Shown here: positions 13,977-23,610 of the stretch, in pieces
Layout: each line of letters starts with the position of its first letter
How positions within the stretch are numbered: position 1 is the stretch's first letter
From: Planctomycetota bacterium
GTDB taxonomy: Bacteria > Planctomycetota > Phycisphaerae > WQYP01
Direction of reading: 5' to 3'
DNA: 32,204 bases
Assembly: GCA_021810145.1 (NCBI GenBank)
Contig: JAJZJL010000050.1
Coordinates: 1-32,204 of the forward strand
Position numbers and translations under genes: made by a program
The notes under the pieces: model-generated
Told to the model about the DNA's origin: nothing
The model's input: only the letters and a program-made list of their open reading frames with translations
The model's database searches: none

Positions 13977-15713
13977 TTAATGCCGAGCCGTTACCGGAAT
14001 CGGCGAATCAGCAGGTTTTTCAGTACGAACGTAGCCGTTGATGCCGGAATCAAATACCAGATCAGCATAATCGTACGGATCACCGACCGATGGCGTGGTT
14101 TCAAAATTATCATGCGGCGGCGGAGAAGAGGTTTCCCAATCCAACGATGCCGCCCCCCATGGATTCACCGGGGCTTTTTTGCCATAGAAAAGTGAATGCA
14201 TGAGATAACTGGCCATACTCAAAAACGCCACAAGCTGAATATAGGCCCCGATGGTTGAAACAATCATATACGGCTGATACATGGGCAGATAACTGGCGTA
14301 ACGCCGGGGCATACCGTCGGCACCGACCATCAACTGCGGGAAGAATGTCAGGTTGATACCGATGAACAGAATCACGCAGGTCCATTGAGCGATGCGTTCG
14401 TTGTACATGCGGCCAAACATTTTGGGCCACCAGTAGTGCAGGCCGGCAATAAACCCGATCAGCGTTCCACCCATCATCACATAGTGAAAGTGGCCAACGA
14501 CGAAATAGGTGTCATGCAGCACTACGTCTTCCGACAGCGCTCCAAGCACCACACCCGTCAGACCGCCAATGGTAAACAGCACGATAAATGACAACGCATA
14601 AAGCATCGGCGTTTTCAGAACGATGGCACCTTTATACATGGTAGCCAGCCAGTTCCACACTTTGATCGCGGAGGGCACAGCCACGATAAATGTCAAAAAG
14701 CTGAAGACCGCATCAAGTTCGGCGGATTGGCCGTTGACAAAAATGTGGTGACCCCAAACCAGAAAGCCGATCAGCGCAATGGCCAGAGAGCTTAATGCGA
14801 TAAACTCATAACCGAAAATATGCTTCCGGCTGAATACCGGAATAATTTCACTGACAATGCCCATGGCCGGCAGAATCATGATGTACACCGCCGGATGGGA
14901 ATAAAACCAGAAGAATTCCTGGAACAACACCGGATTGCCGCCCAGCGCAGGGTTAAAAATACCAATGCCCATGACGCGTTCCATCATCAGCAGCACAAAG
15001 GTAATACCAACCACCGGCGTAGCCGCAACCTGAATCAGGGAGGTTGCATAAATAGACCACAGAAACAGCGGCATACGGAACCAGGTCATACCGGGTGGCC
15101 GAAGCTTGTGAATGGTTACCATGAAGTTGATTCCGGTGAAAATTGAACTGAAACCAACCAGGAATATCCCCAGCACCATCACAACAACATAAGATTCAGT
15201 TTGAATACTGAATGGCGTATAAAAAGTCCACCCGGTATCCACCGCGCCCAATACGGTGGACACGATCGCCAAAACGGCTCCGGCCACATAGAGGTAAAAG
15301 CTGATGAGATTCAATTTTGGAAAAGCCACATCCTTGGCTCCCAGAAGCAGCGGCAGAGCAAAATTGCCCAAAGCTCCGGGAATAATCGGGATCAGCACCA
15401 GAAACACCATGATAATGCCATGGAGCGTGAAGACCTGATTGTAATAGCGATAAGCAGCGTAGCTGGAGGCCACCGAACCGGTGCCATGAAACACCAGGCC
15501 CTGCGGAACCAGCAACTGTGTACGGATTACTTCAGCGAGCATACCGCCGATGAAAAACGCCAGCAGTGCGGTAATCAGATACATGATCCCGATGCGTTTG
15601 TGATCCAGTGTAAGCAGCCAGGAGCTTATCGTCTTGCCATGGGTAAGATAATTATCCGGCTTCGCAGGCACCACGGGGGTGTCGCCAAAATTACTTCCAG
15701 TTACCGTTGTCAT
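13977..15713 (-). CDS. coxA: Cytochrome c oxidase subunit I, A2-type
   Basis: A 578-residue, roughly 12-helix catalytic subunit that reduces O2 to water and pumps protons. The ligands are visible: His98 and His410 (heme a), His273, His322 and His323 (CuB) with Tyr277 cross-link partner, and His408 (heme a3). The helix VI motif reads YSHPAVY (271-277) instead of the HPEVY of A1 oxidases, so the D-channel glutamate is replaced by Tyr-Ser. This assigns it to the A2 group, like Thermus caa3. ATG at 15713 has AGGAGA directly upstream, and the open frame extends 14 codons further without support. It is preceded by coxB and followed by coxC. Confidence 0.95.
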   Translation of the reverse strand: MTTVTGSNFGDTPVVPAKPDNYLTHGKTISSWLLTLDHKRIGIMYLITALLAFFIGGMLAEVIRTQLLVPQGLVFHGTGSVASSYAAYRYYNQVFTLHGIIMVFLVLIPIIPGALGNFALPLLLGAKDVAFPKLNLISFYLYVAGAVLAIVSTVLGAVDTGWTFYTPFSIQTESYVVVMVLGIFLVGFSSIFTGINFMVTIHKLRPPGMTWFRMPLFLWSIYATSLIQVAATPVVGITFVLLMMERVMGIGIFNPALGGNPVLFQEFFWFYSHPAVYIMILPAMGIVSEIIPVFSRKHIFGYEFIALSSLAIALIGFLVWGHHIFVNGQSAELDAVFSFLTFIVAVPSAIKVWNWLATMYKGAIVLKTPMLYALSFIVLFTIGGLTGVVLGALSEDVVLHDTYFVVGHFHYVMMGGTLIGFIAGLHYWWPKMFGRMYNERIAQWTCVILFIGINLTFFPQLMVGADGMPRRYASYLPMYQPYMIVSTIGAYIQLVAFLSMASYLMHSLFYGKKAPVNPWGAASLDWETSSPPPHDNFETTPSVGDPYDYADLVFDSGINGYVRTEKPADSPIPVTARH

Positions 15714-15777
15714 TTTTTCTCCTGTATCCAAACAGCCAGGGATACAACATTTCAATCAACCCATTATCAGCGGCAGA

Positions 15778-17334
15778 CTATTTGGCTGCCGGAACATCCG
15801 GAACAGGCGGCTGCGTGGCCTTGCTGCTGCGGTTACTCAGGGTATTAATATACCAGATCAGAGCATTTAATTTCGTCTCATGCGGATGCTTTTTTCCGGA
15901 CAACTGGTATTTGTACATCGTGGGCATTACACCGGCTGGAACGCCAACCACATCCAGCTTTCCCGGATCAATAATCATGGTGCGGAGAAATTGATAATCC
16001 GCAATGACGGTTTTTCCATTGGTAAGTTTCTGGGGATAGCCGGCAAGATTTTTCCAAGTTGGCCCGACTCCGGGCTGGCCGTTAACGGTATGGCACCCGA
16101 TGCATCCCAGAGAGGTATAGAGTTTTGCCCCCAGAACGTGCAGCGGTACAGGTTTAGGCCCTGCAGGCACTTTGGCAACTGCAGTTGCCGCAGCGGCGGG
16201 AGCTTTCGCCCCGGCGGTTGCAGTGGCCGGCGTTGCGGCGGCAGAGCCGCTTTTCGAGGAACTTGCCGGTTCGGAACCTTTGGGCAGATTCGGCACGGGC
16301 GGCTCGGAAGCTTTGTTGGCATATTTGCTTAAGCTGTTGATATACCAGACAACCGCGTAGAGATTTTTCACATTCTTACCGGTAAAACGCGAACCGTAGC
16401 TGGGCATCACACCGGCCGGAAAACCTTTGATCAAAACCCGTCCGGGATGCGTTATCATGGTTTTCAGGAAGGCATAGTTGACCGAAACGGTCCGGCCGTT
16501 GGCGAGAACCTCTTTGGAACCAGCCAGATCCTTCCATGTCGGTCCGGTTCCCTTGCTGCCGTCAACGGAATGGCACCCCAGACAACCCAGAGTGGTGTAG
16601 AGTTTTTTGCCAACGGTTGCCAGTGGCAGGGGTTTGCCGTCTTCCTCAAAGATATTGGCGGCAGCCAGGATTTGCCGCTGAAATTTCGGATACGCTTCAA
16701 CCACAACATTGGCCCGCATTTCCGAGTGCCCGTCACCACAATATTCCGCGCATTGGAGCACATACTTTCCGGGATGCGTGGCTTCAACCCACGTGGTCAT
16801 AACCCGGCCGGGCACAACATCGCGCTGAATGGATAAATCTGGAATCCAAAAGCCATGGAGCACATCCTTGGAGGTCATATTCAATTTCACGGGCTTATTG
16901 ACCGGCAGATAAAGGGTGTTGCTGATGGCACCGTTTTCATACACAAAAGTCCAGCTCCATTTCTGGGCGATGACATGAATGTTATAGCTGTTGGCGGGCG
17001 GGGAATCCATATTCATGTATGTTTTGAAGCCCAGTGCAAACATAACCATAACAATAATCAGGGGAATGGCGGTCCAGGTGATTTCCAGCGGGTTGTTGTG
17101 CGATGGCGAATGATCGGCAATGGTCCGATTTTTGGTGTAACGGTAACGAATGGAAAAAAAGACCACCAAGCCGACAATCAACAAGGTAAAAAATACGGAC
17201 ATCCAATACCAGAAATCCCAGAGAAACTGCACCGGCGGACTGAATGTGGACTCTCCGTGCGGAAGCCACAGCGCCGCAAGGGTGTGCCCGAAATTCATAT
17301 GTCCAAGGATCTGTGAAATGGTTGTCACACTCAT
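15778..17334 (-). CDS. coxB: Cytochrome c oxidase subunit II with two fused cytochrome c domains (caa3)
   Basis: A 518-residue protein. Two membrane helices (about 40-62 and 88-104) precede a cupredoxin with a full CuA site: His160, Cys195, Cys199, His203 and Met206 in CAEYCGDGHSEM. Two heme c domains follow: CLGCH (251-255, probable ligand Met310) and CIGCH (411-415, probable ligand Met470), joined by an Ala/Pro/Lys-rich linker (about 350-395). One fused domain is normal for caa3; two are less common. The second domain is nearly the same as that of the separate cytochrome c gene at 18607, so it arose by duplication. Electrons would pass from complex III through these hemes to CuA. An AGAAG site lies just upstream of ATG 17334. 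Confidence 0.93.
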   Translation of the reverse strand: MSVTTISQILGHMNFGHTLAALWLPHGESTFSPPVQFLWDFWYWMSVFFTLLIVGLVVFFSIRYRYTKNRTIADHSPSHNNPLEITWTAIPLIIVMVMFALGFKTYMNMDSPPANSYNIHVIAQKWSWTFVYENGAISNTLYLPVNKPVKLNMTSKDVLHGFWIPDLSIQRDVVPGRVMTTWVEATHPGKYVLQCAEYCGDGHSEMRANVVVEAYPKFQRQILAAANIFEEDGKPLPLATVGKKLYTTLGCLGCHSVDGSKGTGPTWKDLAGSKEVLANGRTVSVNYAFLKTMITHPGRVLIKGFPAGVMPSYGSRFTGKNVKNLYAVVWYINSLSKYANKASEPPVPNLPKGSEPASSSKSGSAAATPATATAGAKAPAAAATAVAKVPAGPKPVPLHVLGAKLYTSLGCIGCHTVNGQPGVGPTWKNLAGYPQKLTNGKTVIADYQFLRTMIIDPGKLDVVGVPAGVMPTMYKYQLSGKKHPHETKLNALIWYINTLSNRSSKATQPPVPDVPAAK

Positions 17335-17340
17335 AAACTT

Positions 17341-18258
17341 CTAAACCTTCCCGATGTTGACAGAATAATTCTTACGGTGTTTACGCTCCCACCAGACCAT
17401 GCTGCCCAAAAAGGCACCCAAACTGATGACCACACCCACGCCGCCCAGCAGCATCACCCGCCGCGCTACAGCCGTGTACTTGCCGGTATACGGATCGAAC
17501 TGGCAGCACAACAGCAGAATCTGATCAAACACATTGGTGATCTTACGGTTGCCCGCCGCCACCAGTGCCAGGCGCAAGTCGCTGGGATTGTAATGTATGC
17601 CATAGAAGTAATTCGCCAGACGCCCGCCCGGCGTGGCGATATAAATTGCGGCGGCATGATTGTAGGTGTGTGAAGCGGGATAAAAAATGTAATGAAATCC
17701 AACTGCGGAAGTAAGGCTTTGAATCGCCGGTGCCTGGCCGGTTAAGAAATGCCAGTGCGCCGTCAAAGTTTTTTTGAACGCTGGCGAGGCCGCGGCAATG
17801 TATCCCGCCTTTTTATCCGCCGCCACGGATGGCGTATCGGTGGGGTCAAAACTGACGGTGATAACATCATAGTCCTTGCCGAGCCTGGCGGACATTTTTT
17901 CAATGCTGTGCAGCAGCCCCATTTCCACAAATGGGCAGACGCCGGGGCATCGGAAATAGACAAAATCCAGAATCACCGGCCGGCCCTTGTGAAAATAATC
18001 ACTAAGATGAACCTGCTGATGATGTGAATTAACAAACGTCAGGCCTAACGGAAGCTTGGCACCGGGATGAGGTGTAATGCCAGCTTTAATGGCATCGCGT
18101 GATTGCTGCGACGCGGTTTGCAAATTTTCAAAGGAGTTCGCACAACTGCGCTGCGCTGACAGCGTCAGCAGCAACGCCGCAGCGCCCACCATACCGCCCG
18201 CAGCCAAAAGCCTCGCGGATTGATGAATCATTGCTCGTGTTTTCCGCAACACGCTCAT
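17341..18258 (-). CDS. SCO1/SenC copper chaperone for the CuA site
   Basis: A 305-residue protein with an N-terminal signal/anchor helix, a thioredoxin-like domain and a C-terminal membrane helix (VVISLGAFLGSMVW). The copper motif CPGVC (Cys104, Cys108) and the conserved His201 in HTYNHAAAIYI are present. SCO proteins deliver copper to CuA of subunit II and control its redox state, which fits the position just before coxB (six bases). ATG at 18258 is preferred over the TTG at 18264, with AAGGA about 11 bases upstream. The C-terminal anchor is a feature of several planctomycete-like SCO proteins. Confidence 0.9.
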   Translation of the reverse strand: MSVLRKTRAMIHQSARLLAAGGMVGAAALLLTLSAQRSCANSFENLQTASQQSRDAIKAGITPHPGAKLPLGLTFVNSHHQQVHLSDYFHKGRPVILDFVYFRCPGVCPFVEMGLLHSIEKMSARLGKDYDVITVSFDPTDTPSVAADKKAGYIAAASPAFKKTLTAHWHFLTGQAPAIQSLTSAVGFHYIFYPASHTYNHAAAIYIATPGGRLANYFYGIHYNPSDLRLALVAAGNRKITNVFDQILLLCCQFDPYTGKYTAVARRVMLLGGVGVVISLGAFLGSMVWWERKHRKNYSVNIGKV

Positions 18259-18352
18259 TACCAAGCCATTCCTTCAATAAAGCCCGCTACTTTCTCGAGC
18301 CATAAAACCACATCAAGCATTCGCGCCTCAACGCCAACGACTATCGGAGATA

Positions 18353-18361
18353 ATTATAGCA
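18353..18361 (-). promoter_or_regulatory. Extended -10 promoter before the SCO-cox genes
   Basis: TGCTATAAT on the minus strand is a perfect extended -10. It lies about 95 bases before the SCO start, in the 348-base gap that otherwise holds no gene. No good -35 stands at 17 bases, as is common for extended -10 promoters. It would let the oxidase genes be transcribed independently of the act genes. Confidence 0.5.
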
Positions 18362-18387
18362 ACCGCTGCAATCGTATGCGAGCAATT

Positions 18388-18405
18388 ATCACGAATTACC
18401 GTGAT
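18388..18405. promoter_or_regulatory. Palindromic site upstream of the SCO promoter
   Basis: ATCACG (18388-18393) and CGTGAT (18400-18405) are perfect arms with a 6-base spacer, centred near position -50 relative to the expected start. The spacing suits a dimeric activator such as a CRP/FNR-like protein, but the half-site sequence differs from the textbook ones. Confidence 0.4.
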
Positions 18406-18606
18406 TTTCCCAACACCATGGCTGATACCAGCCGGGAAACGGTCAACCCAAACTCAGGCCGCCAATTGAACTGCCCAGCCATCAGGCCCGTCGGAAAAAC
18501 CCGAGGACCCATCATGGGCCGGAAGACTGTATCCGGCACACCCGAAAGGTGAAAACCGCATCCGGCAACACAACGCTTTGACAGCGGCCAATAAAGTCCG
18601 GCTCTA

Positions 18607-19401
18607 TTATTTGGCCGGATTATCCGGCACCGGCGGCTGCGTAGCTTTGCTGCTGCGATTACTCAAAGTGTTAATGTACCAGATGATCGCGTTAAGTTTG
18701 GTTTCGTGCGGGTGTTTTTTACCTGACAACATCGGGCCGTAGGTGGCCGGCATGACGCCCGCAGGCGCACCCTGAACCAGTAGTGTTCCAGGATGAAGAA
18801 TCATGGTGCGCAAAAACTTATAGTCTGCGATGACCGTTTTTCCATTGGTCAATTTCTGCGGATAGCCCGCAAGATTTTTCCAGGTCGGACCAACGCCCGG
18901 ATTGCCATTGACCGTGTGACACGCGATACAGCCGAGGCTTGCGTATAACTTGGCCCCCAGAACATGCAACGGAACAGCCTTGGCGGCGGCCCCGGTTCCA
19001 GCGGCTTCCGGCGATGCCGGCAACAGCACGGGTTTGGCGTTCGGTGTGTATTGGGCTACCACCATATCTTCGGCAAGCTCTATGCCAACGGTAGCCTGTT
19101 TATGATTCCGACCCACAAAATGGGGCTGAATGGATGCGATTTGCCGGGCATGAATGGCATTTGACCAGTCGCTGACCGTGGCCTCTTTCCGAGCCTGAAG
19201 TTCGTGGCGGTAATGATGAAAAAAGGCGATTACCGCAAGCACCAACACCACGACAAACAGGGCCAGAAAGGAACCTGCCAGCAGGATCGTGCGGGAATCG
19301 ACATCGTCCTTCTGCATGTGAACGCCGGCTTCCGGCCGAACCGGATGATCGGAATGTTCCGGCGGAGAATGGTGCGTGTTATCGTACGGATTGCTACTCA
19401 T
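18607..19401 (-). CDS. Membrane-anchored monoheme cytochrome c
   Basis: A 264-residue protein. A His-rich polar N-terminus, one anchor helix (about 38-62) and a linker precede a heme c domain with CIACH. The domain is about 85 percent identical, by hand count, to the second heme domain of CoxB, and both end in the same SSKATQPPVPD tail. It lies seven bases after actF, so it probably carries electrons from complex III to the oxidase. ATG at 19401 has GAGG seven bases upstream. The shared domain points to gene duplication or conversion within the operon. Confidence 0.9.
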   Translation of the reverse strand: MSSNPYDNTHHSPPEHSDHPVRPEAGVHMQKDDVDSRTILLAGSFLALFVVVLVLAVIAFFHHYRHELQARKEATVSDWSNAIHARQIASIQPHFVGRNHKQATVGIELAEDMVVAQYTPNAKPVLLPASPEAAGTGAAAKAVPLHVLGAKLYASLGCIACHTVNGNPGVGPTWKNLAGYPQKLTNGKTVIADYKFLRTMILHPGTLLVQGAPAGVMPATYGPMLSGKKHPHETKLNAIIWYINTLSNRSSKATQPPVPDNPAK

Positions 19402-19408
19402 AATGACC

Positions 19409-20719
19409 TCACATATTTTCCAGAGCCAAACCTTCAGCAAGTTTCGGATCACGAACAGGCATTAAGGCGCTGCGGCGGAGAAGATAAAACGTGTGTGCCA
19501 GCCACAGGCCACCAATGCCTACCAGACATAGAGCGTCAAGTGCCAGCGACATCGGCCGCAGCGGATTCCATACAATTTTTTCCGCAGCCCCAAGCAGCTT
19601 ATAAGGATCATGGTTATTGGCCACCGCGGCCAATCCGGCGTGGGTGTTGACCCAGACCAGCGGCTGAACCTGCCAGAAAAGATCAATATAGGCAAAGAAA
19701 AGCAGCCACAAACACCAGAACGCCAAAGGGCCCTTATGCCGCTTAACATGGCGCGACATTAAACCAAAGAACGGCACAATAAAGTGTCCGAACAACAGGG
19801 CAATGGTGATATACATCCATGGCCCGACGGTGCGAAACAGAAAAAAGGTCGTTTCTTTAGGCACGTTGGCGTACCAGATCAGCATATATTGCGCAAAGCC
19901 GATATACGCCCAGAACATGGCCCAGCCATAAAGCCACTTGCCCAGATCATGATAATGTTCAACCGTGATGGATTTGGCAAGTTTTCCCTTGCGCTGCAGC
20001 CACATGGCCGCCAGAGGCAATACCGCATAAACCGCCATGCCCACGCCGGAGAAGAAAAAGCCCGGTGCCATGTAGCTGAGCCATTTGGGCTGCAACGACA
20101 TAACATAATCGGCCCCGGCAAAGTTCATGATCCAGAACACCGCGAGGAATCCCCATGCCGCATGCTTTTGCAGCCGCAGCATGCGAGATACGCTCCCATC
20201 CTGATCCTGCGCGATGGACATATTGCGGAAATAAAGGCTTAACCCGATAAGAAATGCGAAATAAATCACACTGCGGATCATAAAGAATGGCACATTCAGA
20301 TAGCTGGTTTTGTTGACCAGATTGCTGTCAGAGTGGACGTAACTGGAATGCGTCCAGATAAAAATTTTATGAAATCCCAGAAGCAGAGGAATCGTCAGTA
20401 CCAGCAACGGAATAAAATTGCAACTCATGGCTTCCGCCAGTCGCCGCACCACCACGCTCCAGGATGCGCGAAACAGATGATGACCAAGCACGAAAAACAG
20501 CGAACTGGCCGAAATAACAAAAAACAGCAGCCATGCGGTCAGATAGCTGAACAGAAACTGCCGCCAGCCATCGTGCATGGCGGCACCGAGCGCCGCTGCG
20601 GCAACCAGTGCTATAACGCCCGCAATCAGACCGCCGCTGATAATGGGCGCACCAAGTTCATCAAGATAGAACTGATCCTTTGGCCCGAGTTGTATGATTT
20701 TATTCGACACGTTTTTCAC
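19409..20719 (-). CDS. actF: Alternative complex III subunit ActF (NrfD-like, quinol:cytochrome c oxidoreductase)
   Basis: A 436-residue integral membrane protein with about 10 helices, in the position and length of ActF. The HDGWRQFLFSYLTAWLLF segment, and the later GADYVMSLQPKWLSYMAPGFFFSG stretch, are typical of ActF/NrfD-like subunits of planctomycete-type alternative complex III. ActF and ActC are homologous membrane anchors that carry the quinol site and proton pathways. It follows actE with a short gap and precedes the anchored cytochrome c. The ATG at 20719 is the first in the frame. Confidence 0.9.
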   Translation of the reverse strand: MKNVSNKIIQLGPKDQFYLDELGAPIISGGLIAGVIALVAAAALGAAMHDGWRQFLFSYLTAWLLFFVISASSLFFVLGHHLFRASWSVVVRRLAEAMSCNFIPLLVLTIPLLLGFHKIFIWTHSSYVHSDSNLVNKTSYLNVPFFMIRSVIYFAFLIGLSLYFRNMSIAQDQDGSVSRMLRLQKHAAWGFLAVFWIMNFAGADYVMSLQPKWLSYMAPGFFFSGVGMAVYAVLPLAAMWLQRKGKLAKSITVEHYHDLGKWLYGWAMFWAYIGFAQYMLIWYANVPKETTFFLFRTVGPWMYITIALLFGHFIVPFFGLMSRHVKRHKGPLAFWCLWLLFFAYIDLFWQVQPLVWVNTHAGLAAVANNHDPYKLLGAAEKIVWNPLRPMSLALDALCLVGIGGLWLAHTFYLLRRSALMPVRDPKLAEGLALENM

Positions 20720-20726
20720 GCTCCAA

Positions 20727-21482
20727 TTACTTGAGCCGGTTTCGCACGGATTTCGGCAGTCGGTTCACCGCAACTTTTTTCTGGGAAAGCTGCAACGCCC
20801 GCACATACGCCACAATGGCCCAACGGTCCACAACGGGAACCTGGTCCTTATACGCCGCCATAACCGCAATGCCATTGGTTATGACATTGTAAATACCGCC
20901 GTCGGGCATAAATTGCACACCCGGTCCGGTCAAGTCGGACGGCTGCACCCATGTGCCCGCGTCAGGCGATCCCGCAGCGCGAAGTTTGTTGACATATTGA
21001 TTGACTGTACCATTACCCATGCCATTAAAGCCATGGCAGGGTGTACAAAAAATATCGAATTCCTTCTGCCCGCGCAAAACCAGCCGGCGGGTCACGGGAA
21101 TGGGAATTTTCGTTATGAATTGCCCCTGGCCTTTCACAAGTTTTTGCCCCAGCATGATGCGGTTGTACTGCGAGCCGCTGCGAACGGTTACATGGTCCTT
21201 TTTCCAGTTGCCGGGATAGGCTCGGGCTTCCGCCATGTTTACAAAGGTGAAATCCTGCCGTGCCATGGTACCGGCAATATGCGGGCGCATGCCGCGATCA
21301 TCGGCGAATACCGGACTGCGGCGCTGCGGCTTAAGGTACGGCATACGGTCCATATCCTGAATGATGGCAAAGCGCGGCGTGGTGGAATATGAATAACGGC
21401 GCACGGCAATAATTCCAAATGGAATCAGGGCCAGAAGCACCAGATCGCCGATAATGTAGAAATTTCTTGTTCTGGCTTTCAT
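20727..21482 (-). CDS. actE: Alternative complex III monoheme cytochrome c ActE
   Basis: A 251-residue protein with an N-terminal membrane/signal helix (about 8-27) and a cytochrome c domain with one CTPCH motif (146-150). DMDRMPYLKPQ and the GTVNQYVNKLR segment after the heme motif are typical of ActE. The heme passes electrons from ActA/ActB to the acceptor cytochrome. The ATG at 21482, directly after the actD stop, is chosen over the longer frame, which would overlap actD. The family usually shows one or no heme in this subunit. Confidence 0.88.
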   Translation of the reverse strand: MKARTRNFYIIGDLVLLALIPFGIIAVRRYSYSTTPRFAIIQDMDRMPYLKPQRRSPVFADDRGMRPHIAGTMARQDFTFVNMAEARAYPGNWKKDHVTVRSGSQYNRIMLGQKLVKGQGQFITKIPIPVTRRLVLRGQKEFDIFCTPCHGFNGMGNGTVNQYVNKLRAAGSPDAGTWVQPSDLTGPGVQFMPDGGIYNVITNGIAVMAAYKDQVPVVDRWAIVAYVRALQLSQKKVAVNRLPKSVRNRLK

Positions 21483-21486
21483 CGCA

Positions 21487-22053
21487 TTAATCCCTGACTT
21501 CTTCAATTGCGGCAGCACCAAGTTTTTTCAGCAATTGTGTGGTGGCCGATGGACTATAAGATGGATCCGTTGCTTCCACGGCGATAAACATTCCGTCATC
21601 GGTTACCCGACGGAAGCGTTCGGTGGTGAATAACGGATGATAAAATTGTGGTAGTTTTGCCAGCGCAAACAAGCCATTAACAACAAACACCGTACCGCCC
21701 AGAATACCCAAAGCAAAGGCCATGGGAATATGGCCCGGCATACCCCAATAGGGCTTACCGGAGAATATCATGGGGTAAAGAAACGCATTGCAAAGCGGAG
21801 CCAGGGCCAGAATGAAAAACACGCCGCCCAACGCACCAGCCAGCGCAATCCACGGTAATACGCTGGGGCGCAATCCCATGGCTTTATCCATTCCGTGAAC
21901 GGGAAAGGGCGTGTAGCAATCCCATTTTTTGTATCCGGCCTTGCGCAGGGCCACAGCGGCATCCAGCAATGTCTGCACATCGTGGAATTCAGCCAGCAGA
22001 CCGTACATCTGCGGCTCGCCGGCTACCGGTTCAATGTTTTGTGCGGTACTCAT
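21487..22053 (-). CDS. actD: Alternative complex III subunit ActD (DUF3341)
   Basis: A 188-residue protein with a ferredoxin-like N-terminal domain (YGLLAEFHDVQTLLDAAVALRKAGYKKWDCYTPFPVHGMD) and two membrane helices (about 76-100 and 125-150). It matches the DUF3341 subunit found between actC and actE in act operons. Its role is structural, with no cofactor motifs. The open frame starts with a TTG at 22080; ATG at 22053 (MSTAQNIEP) or ATG at 22062 is likelier, but the ribosome site is weak. Confidence 0.86.
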   Translation of the reverse strand: MSTAQNIEPVAGEPQMYGLLAEFHDVQTLLDAAVALRKAGYKKWDCYTPFPVHGMDKAMGLRPSVLPWIALAGALGGVFFILALAPLCNAFLYPMIFSGKPYWGMPGHIPMAFALGILGGTVFVVNGLFALAKLPQFYHPLFTTERFRRVTDDGMFIAVEATDPSYSPSATTQLLKKLGAAAIEEVRD

Positions 22054-22094
22054 AACCACCATCTCACTAAAATCAGACAACTTATCTGATAAAC

Positions 22095-23540
22095 TTAATG
22101 TCCGGCCGCTTCAGCAGCGGAATCATCGTGCACATGCCCTTCAGCCTGCGGCAAAATGCTCTTGACTTCCGACATTGCAATCATGGGCAAAAACCGGCAG
22201 AACAAGAGGAACAGGGTGAAAAACAATCCAATGCTTCCGGCAAAGGTTAACCAATCCACCCATGTCGGCCAATAATTATGCCAGGCGCTGGGCATAAAAT
22301 CACGGTTCAATATGGTAATGATAATGACAAACCGTTCGCTCCACATACCCACCAGACACAGCAGCGCCGCCGGCAGCGCCAACCACCAGGTGGTGCGGGC
22401 AAATTTGAACCAGAAAATCTGCGGGACCACGCAATTGCAGAACAGAATCAGCCAACCCATGCGCCAATATGGCCCCATGATGCGCGTGAGATACGCAAAC
22501 TGCTCATAACCATTGCCGCTGTAATAGGCAATGAAAAATTCCATCAGGTAAATGTAGGTCACAATGGATCCCATCACCAGCGTGATTTTGGCCAGGTTAT
22601 CCAGATGCCGCTTGGTGATCAAATCTTTAAGACCAAACAATTCCCGCGCCGGTATGGCCAGGGCCAGTACCAGGGCGAATCCACTGAAAATGGCACCGAC
22701 CGTAAAGTACGGCGGAAAAATCGTTTCATGCCAGCCGGGAAGCTGCGACACCGCGAAATCCGTACTGACCGTTGAACTGACGCCCAAAACCAGTGCGGTA
22801 GCCAGACCGGCAAGAATCAGAATCGTGCGTTCATAAAGCTGCCAGTGTTTGGCTGATCCGCGCCAGCCCATGGCCAGAATACCGTAAATGGTGTGGCGGA
22901 GCCGCGACTTGGAACGATCCCGGAACGTTGCCAGATCCGGAATCATACCGACATACCAGAACAACAGCGACACGTTGGTGTAGGTGAATACGGCAATGGC
23001 ATCCCACAGCAGCGGGCTGTAGAAATTAGGCCACGCGCCCATCTCATTGGGGATCGGAGCCATCCAGTACGCAAACCATGGCCGGCCAACGTGGATACCG
23101 GGAAACAAGCCGGCACAAACAACGGCAAATACGGTTGTCGCTTCGGCAAAACGGTTAATGCCGGTGCGCCATTTTTGTCTGAAAAGCAGAAGAATGGCGG
23201 AAATAAATGTTCCGGCGTGCGCCAAGCCGACCCAGAACACAAAGTTAATAATCGGGAAACCCCAGAACACCGGCGAATTATTGCCCCACACGCCAACGCC
23301 GGTAAACACCGCATAGGTAACCATCGCACCAAGTACACCGACCAATGTGGTGGAAATGGCAAAGGCCACATACCAGGCCATCGGTGCGCGCGGGGCCTCC
23401 GCCACACGGCAAATTTTTCGTGTGACTTCATGGAATGTCGCTTCGCCAAGCACCAATGGCGCTTTGCTTACGCCATCATCCTGCGTATTGTCGAAATCAC
23501 CGGTCATGCCGGGAACTTGGGTTGTTGTCACCGATGCCAT
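22095..23540 (-). CDS. actC: Alternative complex III subunit ActC (NrfD/PsrC family)
   Basis: A 481-residue membrane protein with about 10 helices. The stretches FVFWVGLAHAGTFISAILLLFRQKWR, GRPWFAYWM and FLMPSAWHNYWPT-like elements identify the PsrC/NrfD fold as found in ActC. It anchors ActB and carries the quinol-oxidation site and proton path. It is followed by actD after 14 bases and preceded by actB after 70 bases. The His-rich tail (HVHDDSAAEAAGH) is unusual but short. Confidence 0.92.
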   Translation of the reverse strand: MASVTTTQVPGMTGDFDNTQDDGVSKAPLVLGEATFHEVTRKICRVAEAPRAPMAWYVAFAISTTLVGVLGAMVTYAVFTGVGVWGNNSPVFWGFPIINFVFWVGLAHAGTFISAILLLFRQKWRTGINRFAEATTVFAVVCAGLFPGIHVGRPWFAYWMAPIPNEMGAWPNFYSPLLWDAIAVFTYTNVSLLFWYVGMIPDLATFRDRSKSRLRHTIYGILAMGWRGSAKHWQLYERTILILAGLATALVLGVSSTVSTDFAVSQLPGWHETIFPPYFTVGAIFSGFALVLALAIPARELFGLKDLITKRHLDNLAKITLVMGSIVTYIYLMEFFIAYYSGNGYEQFAYLTRIMGPYWRMGWLILFCNCVVPQIFWFKFARTTWWLALPAALLCLVGMWSERFVIIITILNRDFMPSAWHNYWPTWVDWLTFAGSIGLFFTLFLLFCRFLPMIAMSEVKSILPQAEGHVHDDSAAEAAGH

Positions 23541-23610
23541 GAAATCAATTCCAAATCATCACAAAGCTCTATCAATCTGGGCTGGCCGAAAACCAATTCC
23601 GGCGGCCCTG

